Source: Sphagnum compactum (taxonomy: Eukaryota; Bryophyta; Sphagnopsida; Sphagnales). From it: 64,000 bases of DNA. The stretch spans positions 12,390,213 to 12,454,212 of the forward strand of contig OZ234493.1 in the NCBI GenBank assembly GCA_965153455.1, in the 5' to 3' direction. Within the stretch, counting starts at the first letter, position 1; each line of letters starts with the position of its first letter. Both the position numbers and the translations under genes were made by a program. Positions 13,734-24,420 of this stretch are shown here, piece by piece. Below the pieces are notes generated by a model, which made no database searches, was not told the DNA's origin, and saw only the letters and a list, made by a program, of their open reading frames with translations.

Positions 13734-14423
13734 TTAACCATGAATAATTTTGGATTCATGGTTAAATGAAAATGGTTGCATCTCTTTCAATTGGGATGTT
13801 TTGGAAGGACCTTGATTCTCATGCTTGGAGTCCCATGTCGCACTTACTTCCTTGGTGTATGCCACCTTGCTAGTTCTAATCAACAAAACAAGGTCATCAT
13901 CTTTCTTGATGCATGAAAAAGATGTGCTCACCCACAAACCTTCACCCCATGTAGAAATCCCAATAATCTTACACAAAATAGAATCAACAAGCCTCGCCAA
14001 CATTGGCTTGTGTACCTCTGACATTCACTTTGCCTCAAATTGCAATGTATCAAATTATGTTGAAGCCTTCTTTCTTGCCCATTCAATTGCATTGGCTTCA
14101 TTGTCCTTCTATTGTACATATGGATTGCCTAGGATGTGGGCATTCATTGCAATATGGTCTTGTTGCCTTGGGCCCCTTTCACAAGTGGAAATATGTCCAA
14201 ATTTGCCCAATGGCAAGGTCAAAAAATGGTCCTTCTCCACATGCTTGACTTGAGGGTGAACACATGTTTTGAGGTTGACCTTTTGGTGATTGATGTTTGC
14301 CAACCAATGTGAAACCCTAGGTAAAGAGCCATGTGTTTTTCTATATGTGCTTTTATTGTCATAATGAGCTTGGGGGGTTATGATTGGTGTGCTTAATGGT
14401 TTGGCATGGGACAAGGCTACCAC
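13734..14423 (-). pseudogene. Unrecognised decayed reading frame
   Basis: One minus-strand frame stays essentially open for about 230 codons from 14423 down to 13734, interrupted by only three stops between about 14111 and 14020. The upstream part is open to 14109 and the downstream part is open from 14024 in the same frame. The translation has normal protein composition, for example NAIEWARKKA and IRTSKVAYTKEVSATWDSKH, unlike the low-complexity frames elsewhere. I do not recognise the family. It lies just upstream of, and opposite to, the Ty3/gypsy remnant. It could be a piece of another transposon or of a host gene. Confidence 0.4.
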
Positions 14424-14999
14424 CTACTTTTGATCATTGAATACGTTATGCTTAACACTTAGTTTGCGTAAACATATTGATTAGGTTTAAACCAAGGTTA
14501 GGTTATATTGGGATGTGTAGTTGTCCATTTATTTGATCATTATGATGTCCCATTGTTTGGTGTTGTGGTGAGATCATGTTGATGATTAATAGATCATTTT
14601 TGCTGTATTCACAATGTGCCCAATTGTTGGTGGCCTTGTGAAATGTTTTTGTGAGTGTAATTGCCCTAACCATACATGTGCAACATCCTTGGCTTTATGT
14701 TATAGGAATCATGGTTTAAAAGGTATGTTAAACCATAATAAATTCAACACGCCTTTAGGTTTAATGTAAGTTGTGATAAGTTCAAAAAACCTTTATTTAC
14801 TGAAGGTTTTAAGTTGGACACCCAAATTAGGGCTAGTGTTCGAATGTAGGAACCACAAGGTGCTAATGAAAGGTTAGATCTTCAACATGGTGAGGTTTAG
14901 CACCAAGTGCGGTTCCCTTAGTCATTTGTGCTGATAAGCATTGTTCCCAATCTTATGGGGGCATCAATTTCCATTAGGGTGCCAAGGAAGGCACCTAGT
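14424..14999. other. Intergenic DNA between two decayed reading frames
   Basis: No domain recognised. If the Ty3/gypsy element to the right was once complete, its gag, protease and most of its reverse transcriptase should lie here or further left. They are deleted or too diverged to see. Confidence 0.4.
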
Positions 15000-17420
15000 T
15001 CTAATCATGGGCTCAAGGCATTCACAAGGTCACATGTATCATTTGCATGAGGTGTTTGGAAAACTTTAAAAACATAGCTTTAAGTTTCATCTAGGCAAGT
15101 GTTGGTTTTTTCATATTCAAATGGAGTATTTGGATCACATGATTTATTTTGGTGGATCAGGGGTTCAAAAGGTCAAGGTTGAGGCAATTTCATAAGTTCC
15201 CCAACCAATGAATGTTAGTCAGTTATGAACCTTTTTAGGCTTATGTAATTATTACCAAAGGTTTATCAAAGGGTGGAGTAGCATCACCAATTTGTTGACC
15301 CAATTGACTAGGACTAACCAAGAATACATACATGGGGCGAATCATTAAAAACATGTTTTTTAGGAGTTAAAGTTTAAACTCACATCGGTTCTTATTTTGA
15401 AACGAACCATTCACGAACAACCATTCCAATTACACATGGATTGGAGCACTTTTGGGTTGGGAGTTACGCTTACCCAATTTGACAATGATGGTTGAAAGTT
15501 TATGGTGGCATATGTTAATTAATCCAACAACAAAACAAATACCAAATATAATTATTATGAGAATGTTTTGCTATTAATTAGGCAGTTTCATCATTACAAT
15601 GTTATCTTTATGGTAGCCCATTCACTTTGTTTATTAATCACTAGCCATTCAAGGTTTTTAATGGAATTTGATTGATTCACATGAAAGTTGGTTAATGGGC
15701 CCTTATCTTATAAAATTATGATTTTGATATTGTCCATAGGGCTTATAAGGTCAATCAAAATGTTAATGGCCTTAGAGTCGAAACCCAAATTCTAGTGAAA
15801 ATGATATTATAAGGGTTCTTTGCCATGGGGATGTATATTTGGAGGTGGTTCTAGGATGGCATGCCTTTGCATACCTATGTATCTTGTTGGGGTGCTCTAA
15901 GATGCACCTCATATTAACATGAGTACCAAGGACTTTCGTGGTGTGGACATTAACTGAAAGGTCATAATGCTCTAAGTATACATGATGATGCACCTATTAT
16001 TACATATTTATAGATAGGTGAAAATTTGATTGGATTAACATCCAAGGAGTGGGATTGTGTTGTGCGTAAGGCCAAGCAATTCAAATGGGAAGGTATTTTC
16101 CATTTTGTGAGTGTGGATAGATGGATGAGTGGGGGTGGTAATTCACCCAAAGAAATGTGAAGGCCTTGTGTGGCACACTCACAAAGAGTTAAGCCATTTT
16201 GGGGTCCATCAAACTTATAATATACTCCAAGCACAATATTGGTGGCAAGGGATGCAACAATAAGTTCAAAAATTTGTGTTTTATTGTGTGGTGTGTGAAC
16301 AAATGTAAACATCATTTTATGCACCTACATCTCAGTTATAACCATTGCTTGTCATGAGGGTTGGGTATCAATGGAGTTTGGATGTTTTTAGTCCACTGAA
16401 TTTGATAATTCAACATAACGAATATGTGTTGGTTATGATTGAACATTCTCAGAATGGCTAAAGTTGGTGCCATTATTGGATCATAGTAATGAAGGTGTTG
16501 CATATGCATTTTGGAAAGGGTGCTTAACAAATTTGGTGCTTTAATTGAAGTATTCATTGACAAAGGTATGAAATTTCGTGGAAAGTTCCAAGAGTTGTGT
16601 GAAAAGGCACTAATTAATCATCCCATTACTTCACGAAACCATTTTGAATCATATGGGTTAGCTAAATGAATGGTACAAATGATGAAAAGGGGCTTGCAAA
16701 AATATGGACTCCAAAAAAAACATATTTGAAATTGGGACTTACAACTACCATGGCTAATTACGGGCTATAAGTTTAGTTGGCATCTTTTTCTTTCATATTT
16801 TTCACCATACTTTTATTGTTTGGCCATGGGCCCAAACTATTAGTTTCAATTTGATGAGATGTAATGGTAGTAATTAAATTGGATGATTGTAATGTGTGAA
16901 TCTAAGCATGTGAATCTCGAGCTATTTTGTTTTGACATGTTATGCCCATGGCTATGGAGAATTTGGCAATTGCCCAATACAAAAATACATTGTGTTATGC
17001 CATTATTTGTGAAGGTGGTTATTGGCTATAGATTTGAGTTAGGGGTAATGTGTTTATCAACTACTTTGGATGTGACTATAGGATGTTATTATTCGGGAGT
17101 GGAAGGTTCCACCTTTCGAAGTGTTAATGTTGGAGGGTTGAAATGGTCAAACATGGAAGGACCATGTGCGTAATTGTGCACCATGTCATCTTTCCAATGT
17201 GAATAGTCAAATTGAATTGTCCTTAATGATGGTTCCTACCAACCTATGATGCATGTTATAAGGACAATCTTCAAGAGTTGCAACTATGGTGATTTGTGAT
17301 TAGTGTTCTTGAAGTTGGCATATGAGACATCTTAAACCACCCTTGGAAGAAATGCTAATCGACAAATGGTTTTGCCCTTGGTGCACTAGTAAACCTAGGT
17401 TATTAAGGTTGAATAATAAA
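15000..17420 (+). pseudogene. Decayed Ty3/gypsy pol (RT end, RNase H, integrase, PHD-like finger)
   Basis: The order of domains is that of a Ty3/gypsy polyprotein. The end of the reverse transcriptase reads FHLGKCWFF..MEYLDHMI, then FLGLCNYYQRFIKG, at 15085-15275. RNase H follows with FQLHMDWSTFGLG at about 15424-15470. The integrase H2C2 finger is at about 16170-16305 (HTHKELSHFGVHQTYNIL, QYWWQGM, then C..C). The integrase core is at about 16375-16840 (SLDVFSPLNL; FGALIEVFIDKGMKF; HFESYGLAK), with the second Asp and the Glu of the DD(35)E set still present. The tail MAMENLAIAQ at about 16955 and DHVRNCAPCHL at about 17160 lead into a PHD-finger-like C-terminal module (17220-17395). At least a dozen stops and several frameshifts inactivate it. 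LTRs were not delimited. A purine-rich run at 17617-17632 could be the polypurine tract. Confidence 0.85.
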
Positions 17421-18138
17421 ATTATCCTTAATATTTTCTTTCATGGTGATTCACATTTGACTAGGAATTTGAAGGATTGTAATCAAGCAAGCAGCGATGG
17501 GGTTCATATTTGCACATAGCCTACTGGTCCTTTCACCTTAAAGCCAAAGTGCTTAGCCATGGTGGATTTTCATTAGGTAATTTAACATTATTATCTGGCT
17601 TAGGGGCACCTTAATCCCAAATAGGGGGGAAATTTGGACATGATGTACTATTCATGATATTTTCATGGGATGTTTTGTATGTGATGATAATGATATTTGT
17701 AGACAAAGAAATGCACAACAACTATCACATGTGTTTGTTTAGTTGCTCAATTAAATCCTAAAGAATTAAAAATAAACCGAGTTAGCTTAATTATTTGGGT
17801 TTATATCTCCAACCAATTCAAGTGTGAACACAATTTGAAATATTTTATGAATGAGATATAATCTCAATTTGTGTGATTTGTTTTTTTAATTAAAAATCGT
17901 CGTATTACCTACAACACGAAAGGATGTTTAAAGTTTTCTAATTCATATTTTTTGAATATTTAAAATTTTGGCTAAATATTCTTCCAGGTGATCACCTATT
18001 GAGCAACATCACAAAATTGAAGAAAAAGAAAAAGAAAAACCTGCTCCTAGCCAATATCTGATCACACACTTAGTGTCAAAATGACAATTTCACACAATAG
18101 TATACTTCATCGGAAATTATGGATACAGTGGGTGGAGA
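17421..18138. other. Possible 3' end of the Ty3/gypsy element, no gene
   Basis: The stretch after the pol remnant includes the purine-rich run 'aatagggggggaaa' type at 17617-17632 that may mark the start of a 3' LTR, but no matching 5' copy was found. The block 17980-18050 ('gatcaccta..gagcaacatcacaaaattgaag', then 'cctgctcc') resembles 57215-57285, so a dispersed repeat is also present. Confidence 0.4.
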
Positions 18139-18518
18139 CTCTCTAAGAGAAATTCCACCAATGCTGGGTTTTATGTGACCCTGGATTGGAATCTTGGATG
18201 AGGTTCAGCACTAACTAACCACTGGAAGGCTGTTGGGACCCTGAAAAAGACCACAGCTTTCTTAGCCCTGCTGGAGGAGCCTTGGACCAGTCTAAGAAAC
18301 ATGTCAAATCGTGTTTCTTGACTGCTCCTTGTTTGTTTCTGATTGGGTAAATAGTTTGATTGGTCCAAGTGGTTTGCTATTAGTAGTCTCCCACGTACTT
18401 GCAGTCCCCCAGTTTCGGTTTTCTGGGTTGGACAAAAGTTGGTAACTAAAAATCGGATGTGAGAAATATGTTTGCAGGGTCACATACTGAACATTGGTGG
18501 AGATGCTCTTAGAGAAAG
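18139..18518. mobile_element. MITE-like element family 2, copy 1
   Basis: The ends are inverted repeats of about 45 bases: the left end has 'ctctctaagaga', 'ccaccaatgctgg' and 'atgtgaccctg'; the right end is the imperfect reverse complement ('cagggtcacatactgaaca', 'ttggtggagatgctcttaga'). The interior shares 'caagtggtttgctattagta' and 'cccagtttc.gtttt' with the copy at 43161-43549. There is no coding potential, so it is probably a non-autonomous DNA transposon. Confidence 0.75.
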
Positions 18519-19658
18519 ACAATCAATCAGTGTTCACTTTTCCAGCACACAACTATGTACCATGTTGCCATCTGATGGATGGGTGTGACTAAATGTAAAG
18601 CATGGGTCCAAAGCATGGAATCCCTTGATTAATAGCCTCATTCAGCCCAGTTTCTTGTCAGAATGGAAGGCACATTTGTGACATAATGATACTTACTTGC
18701 TTATTCATACTGTCATACCCTAAGTAGGTGTATAGGCTTGCACATGAGTTGAGTTAGCTCTCTCACAAAGTTGGTAGGGGATTAGCTCTCTTCAGCCAAC
18801 AACACAGCTCTCTGAAAGCAAGTACCTAGAACCTTGTGCATGAGGGTAATCATGGGTGGGTTCTTAACTAGGGTGGTCTTTCATTACCCACCCCATGGCC
18901 AGGGTTAACTAGCTCACCTACCTTCACCTTGTTGAGTGAGACCTCTTAGTGGCCATATTATAAATCCTGGAAAATGTTAGATTTGAACTTGGAGACCCTG
19001 ACTTAGTCCAAGCATAGAAGATTTTGAATATTTAGAGATAATTTAAATGAATTGGGGGGATTTTTTTACCATGGTACCAACTTGGGTGTGGTTCACCCAA
19101 GACCTGCATTCAATATAATCAAATAACCCACCCACTCAATATTATGTAATGGAGATGCTATGGAATTTGTAGGAACCTTGTTGATCATTGATACCTAGGC
19201 AAGGAAGTCTCGAAAACTAAATCAAATAAAATAATATTAAAATTAGAATTTTTTTTTGAAGTACAAAGGGTGAGATCATGTTGTCAATGTTCACTTGCAA
19301 TGTTTTGGAAGGAGGTTTTCAACTTAATAGAGAGAATTCCTTGAAGCATGTTATCTAATTAATGGGGATAAACTGGGTGGGAAATGGGAATAAAAATATT
19401 TTTTATCTTATTAAAATAAAGGTGACCCTTCTTTGTTCAGTTTTTGGTAGCAAGTAGCAAGCCAAATTCCAATGCAAGATGAAATGTGTGGGGGAATTAT
19501 ATTTGATTTGCTGGTGCATAAACTATGTCCAATTCCTTCCCAAAGCTCAAAGTTGTTTGGCATTGGGATTTTCCATTTCCTTTGTATTTTGAACATGGAT
19601 CAACCACCCTCCCTCACCTCATTCTTCTTCGTGTCAACAAGTGACTTCGTCCTCTTAA
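18519..19658. other. Intergenic DNA, no gene recognised
   Basis: No recognisable domain on either strand. Small open frames at 19411-19681 overlap on opposite strands and lack any motif. Confidence 0.5.
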
Positions 19659-19869
19659 GGTGCATTCACACTTGGTGTTAGGGACTCTAAGGTTAAGTCC
19701 CCTACCACCATGCTAGCCATTTAGGAGTTAAACCTAGTTGCCACGAAAATGTTGTGTTAAGCTAACATTCACTTAACAATGAGCTATGGCCCATTTAACA
19801 TTGGTTGGCACCTAGGATGCCACCTAGATTTTCATTTAACACTGACTTAACATCAAGTGTGAATGCACC
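19659..19869. mobile_element. MITE-like element family 1, copy 2
   Basis: A 211-bp element bounded by GGTGCATTCACACTTGGTG on the left and its imperfect inverse CATCAAGTGTGAATGCACC on the right. It is the reverse-oriented partner of 5772-5985. Direct flanks are TTAA on the left and ATTAA on the right, consistent with insertion at a TTAA/TAA site. It has no coding capacity. Confidence 0.8.
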
Positions 19870-21359
19870 ATTAATGATCTCAATACCTATTTGATAGTTC
19901 TAAACTTTTTTTCTTTCTTTTAAAAAATGAGTCACTTTGATTAGCCCATCACAAATCAAATTACAGAACTTTGGACACTTCCCCAACTAAAAGTTTACAC
20001 TCCCAAAATAAAAACATAGGAGTGCTTCCCTTTAGCCTACCTAGAAGAATACAAGAATTCAACTTGGGTGAAAATTATGAGATAAAATGTGGTGCTATTG
20101 AGAATTCCTTGGGAACTTGAGGAACATGGTGTAAGCCATTGAATACTCAATTGAAACTTGGTGGGAACATCAAAATCCCAAAATTCCAACAATTTACATA
20201 TTCCAATATTCATCAATTTATGTTGTGGTTGACATTTGCTATGTTTTCAAACTTTAGTTTGAGGTTACAAGGCAAACCATCCTTGGATGGTATGACTAGG
20301 AATGTCACACCAGGCAATTTTGTTTTAACCCTTTCAACATTAGGATAACACAAGATTCATTTAAGGAAAGTTTTTCATTTCAAAATTTATATCAAAAGAT
20401 GACCCAAGTCATGAGAAATTTGACACTTCAATTGGACTTATAAAAAAATAAAATTTGATATTCCAAATGAATGGTCAAAGAAAGTTTTTTCTAAAAAAAG
20501 TAGCATTTGAGGTTCCTTTGTTTAAGAACGCAAAAAGAACATGTAATTTCAGTTTTTAATTTTAGTTTTTAGGAATTTTTCAAATATTCCTTTTTTTTCT
20601 TTGTTTAATAGATAGCGGATTAATGGAGCCATAAAATTTTGAACAATTTTCAAAGGTCAAGAGTAAAAGGTCTTGGAAGGCCATTACATTCATGTTTACA
20701 AATTTGTAATAATTTTCATTTTTTCCCCCTTCAACCAACAATTGGGGCCATACCCTAATGACTATAGTTGATAAATAAATGAATAAATTATAATGGTGCA
20801 ACTTGACATTTAATGATAAGGGGCCAAAAATATTAACACATGATGTCAAAAAGATTTTAGGAACACAAATTTCTTACTTGTGTAACCTATGAAGGTGTTT
20901 ACAAATTTTTCATAGTGTATACATGGATGAGGAACACAAAGCCCATGTGGTGCAAGTCATAGTAAAATTCATACTTTAAAAATATAAGATATTTAAAGTA
21001 AATTAAACTAGGTTCACCTTTCCTTGAATTTAGGTGAGGTGGTTTTTAGTGGTACCACCCAAGGATGGGTTTGCCCTACATGGACCATAGTTGAAATAAT
21101 CATTAAGATTCCAAATCATGTGGTCATAAATTTATTTTGAATCAATGAAAGGGTCATTAACTTTTGTTTAATGTTTTGCATGTTGCCATAACCATCTATG
21201 TCAAGCTCAAGAGGATCGATACTTTTGTGGGGCAACAACAATCCCCCCTTTGTAACATGGATGCCCTTATTTAAAATTTGAAATCCTTTAATGGAAGGAT
21301 GGTGGATGAGATGGTGATTATCTGGCAACCCTTTTGTCTTTTTTTATTGCCTTTGGTGA
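19870..21359. other. Intergenic DNA, no gene recognised
   Basis: AT-rich with many stops in every frame. If the hAT fragment that follows was once complete, its catalytic domain should lie here. I could not recognise it, so this part is either unrelated or too decayed. Confidence 0.45.
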
Positions 21360-21890
21360 AGAGATGATTCATAATATTTTTGCACTAATCCTAGACCTTA
21401 CTTATAGGTGAATGCATTGCATTAAAAAAATACGTTAGGCTTGAAATAATCAAGGTTGTGGTGGGGGATTATGACAACAAGGTCCTCTGGTGAAAATGTT
21501 CAAGTTTTTGAATCGAAAATGTTTAAGCACACCTCCATCAAAGCCAATCCTATTGAAGGATTCATTGTTTGGGGCTCCTACCTCACATGAAAAAATAATT
21601 AAAGGTTTGTTAAACTTAAAATTTTCATTATATCATCACATTGATGCATTTGTTGAGGATGTGATTTCTCTTTTATTGTGGTGGAAGGAACATGAAAGAA
21701 AAATTTTAAATGTTGAAAAAAAACATTATAATTCTTGAGCATTCTCGGTTCACAAATTAAGATGGAATGTATTTTCATTGTTTGTGGTGTGATCACAAGT
21801 TCAAGAGGAAATGTTGGGTTATAGTATGGAAAACCTTGATAGTTTAGTCATGATACAAAAGAAATGACCAAATGATACAAGATGTGATTA
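21360..21890 (+). pseudogene. hAT-family transposase, C-terminal fragment
   Basis: Forward-frame translation gives, in order, a FALILDLTYR-like block, KMFKFLNRKCL, DSLFGAPTS, an LLLWWKEHE block, and ILGSQIKMECIFIVCGVITS. After a frameshift come MENLDSLVMIQKK and a stop where tryptophan is expected. WWKEHE and the segments after it correspond to the hAT C-terminal dimerisation region. The same ordered blocks occur in the minus-strand remnant at 58310-60560, so both belong to one family. It is disrupted by stops and at least one frameshift. Flanking target duplications were not found. Confidence 0.75.
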
Positions 21891-24079
21891 TCCTCTTCTA
21901 AACAAGGTCGTCAATGAATATTTTGGTAATTAAGGATGCCCTATTGGAAGAACATGAAAATGAACTTTAGAAGAACAAATGTTTTGAAGATTAATTTTGC
22001 AACAACTAATGTTGCTTTTGGAGAAGAACAACATAACATTGCATGGCAATACACAAATCACCTTGTATCATGTTGCAATCCATTGTTTTCTTGGATGTTG
22101 AGTGTTGATGTGAAGAAGTGAAATGATGGGACTTCAAATTTGGAATTTAGATGTCAAATATTCATGATTCATGTAGATTCCCTAATGAACATTACTTTTT
22201 GAACTCAAATTGGACAAATGCAAAACTTTAGCATTTAAAAATCTCTTATGTTAAATACATGCATTTCAAATTAAATACATGCGCATCTTTTTCACTTTCT
22301 CAATAGAAGCATAAGCAATATAACATTAACCATATTGAGCCAATTCAAATTTGAATAATGTTGTTGGATGTTAAATGTAAAATTTGAATAGATTAATTTT
22401 GTGTTGATAAAAAAAATTTGGCATGTTATACTTAATACTAGCCAATTATTGCATGTCAACTAGTTGATTATTTCCAAAAATTAATAATCCTTTCAATATT
22501 GCAATTTGCATTACCATCGTATACAGATTAATTAATTTGTTTATAATTTTAAAAATAAATATGATTATTCAAACCATTTTGGTCCCTCAAATTTATAGGT
22601 CCTTTAATACACTTGTGATATTAGTATAGTTCACTCATCTCTATTGAATGAAATAACTTGTCTTTGATGTTGAAGTGCATTAATTTTATGAAAAGCCCAT
22701 CTTATGTTACTTTGGAAAGTTGACACCCCATTAATTTAGTTGCTTGAAATCTCAATTTCCATTGACAATTAGTTTACATGTCCCTTATGCACACAAATAA
22801 CATTTTCAACTTTGTGAACATCTACCCCATTTTGTTTTGTCCAACCAAACCATGTTGGGCTTCAATTTACTAGAAGAAACTATGTTGTTTGTAACCAACC
22901 CACTTGCAATTAAATGCAATTGCAAAAGCTTATGTGTGCAACTACATCTGAAATTTCAATGATTTTTAATCACCTTTGCAATTATCATGTGACTAGTTGT
23001 TCCTTCGTCTTTTGAAATGAATGATTTCTACACTTGGTTTTGTGCAAATACATTATCGTATGTATGGGGAGTACACAAATGACCATAACATTGCAACTTG
23101 TATGATGTGGACATCCTACATCATTGTATAGGGTAGAATATGAACTACACAGGTGTATGAAAAATGAAAAATCATTTACTAAGGTGTTTTTTGCTACCTA
23201 CTTGTTAGTGATTTTTTTATTTCAAAAATTTTACTTAGCATATAAAATTCAAAAATATATTTAAAAAATAATTAACAATTGTAATCAATCATGTAAATAC
23301 GATCATCCCAAAAAAGAAGTGGATCCAAGAAGCATCATTGCCATAATTTTCCTTGTTTAGCCTTTCATGACTCTTTAATCTTAGATAAAATTTCAATTAT
23401 GGTTCTTGTGGGAATAACATTGTAATACATGAAGTGATGTATAATACAGTCCATTGAAATAAATATTATATATATAATAAAATTCATTGTTTGAATTTGA
23501 AATTCCAAAAATATTTAAATATTCTAACAAAAGAAATTTGAATGTATATATTTTTGTGAATTTCTTTGGATTTTTTAAAATTTTGTAAATTTGAAAGAAA
23601 AACCAAGAAATCAAGAAAAATGGATAAAATCACATTAAACCCACAAAATTGAAAAAACACATGTAGACCTTTTATTTTGGGGGAGGGGGGGGGGGTTTGT
23701 CAAATTTATGGTTTTTTCACCAATGGTCGAAAGAAATAATTGGAAAATATTTTTCTGAAAAAATCAAGAAAATTGACCAAAAATTTGGGAAAAATATCAC
23801 GTGGTTTATGTCTAGGCCTAACCTACGTGCCATGTGGCATGCCTTAGGTCTAGGCTTAAATTAATTAAGTGCCATGTGGCCTATGTGATCTAAACATGGA
23901 TGCCATGTGGTTTACATGGTTTAGGTGTCAAGGACATGAAAAACCACAAGAACAAATGTTAAAAGAGAGGTCTAAATGAGGGATCCTACTCCTTTTTATA
24001 CGCCTTTGGGGACTTAGTTCAAGGAAACTTCAAAAGAGGTTTTTATGTGTGCATAAAATAAAGAAGTTTTTTTGAGAAC
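21891..24079. other. Intergenic DNA, no gene recognised
   Basis: AT-rich. A G-rich run lies at about 23679-23696. From 23820 to 23930 the phrase 'tgccatgtggc' recurs several times, and it appears again at 24488-24540. No coding domain is seen. Confidence 0.5.
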
Positions 24080-24420
24080 CTTCTGAATTGGGAGTTGATT
24101 ATGAATTAAGTGAAATTTAACTAAAAGTTAATTCAAATTTAATTAGGAGTTAAGAGTTAACTAGACTTAACTAGGATTTAACTAAAACTTAACTAAAAAT
24201 TAACTACGAGTTAATTAAAATTTAACTATGATTTAATTACAAGTTAATTAAAAATTAACTTGAACTTAACTCGAACTTAATTATGAATTAATTAAGAATT
24301 AACTAAGACTTAACTAAAAGTTAATTGGGACTTAACTAAGAGTTAATTGAGATTTAACTAAAAGTTAAATGAAACTTAACTAAAAATTAACTAAGATTTA
24401 ATTAAAAATTATGGATGAAC
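24080..24420. repeat. Degenerate tandem repeat of 'ttaactaaaa' type
   Basis: About 25 diverged units of 11-14 bases built from 'agttaactaaaa' / 'gaatttaact' run without interruption. It is AT-rich simple-repeat DNA with no coding potential. Confidence 0.75.
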
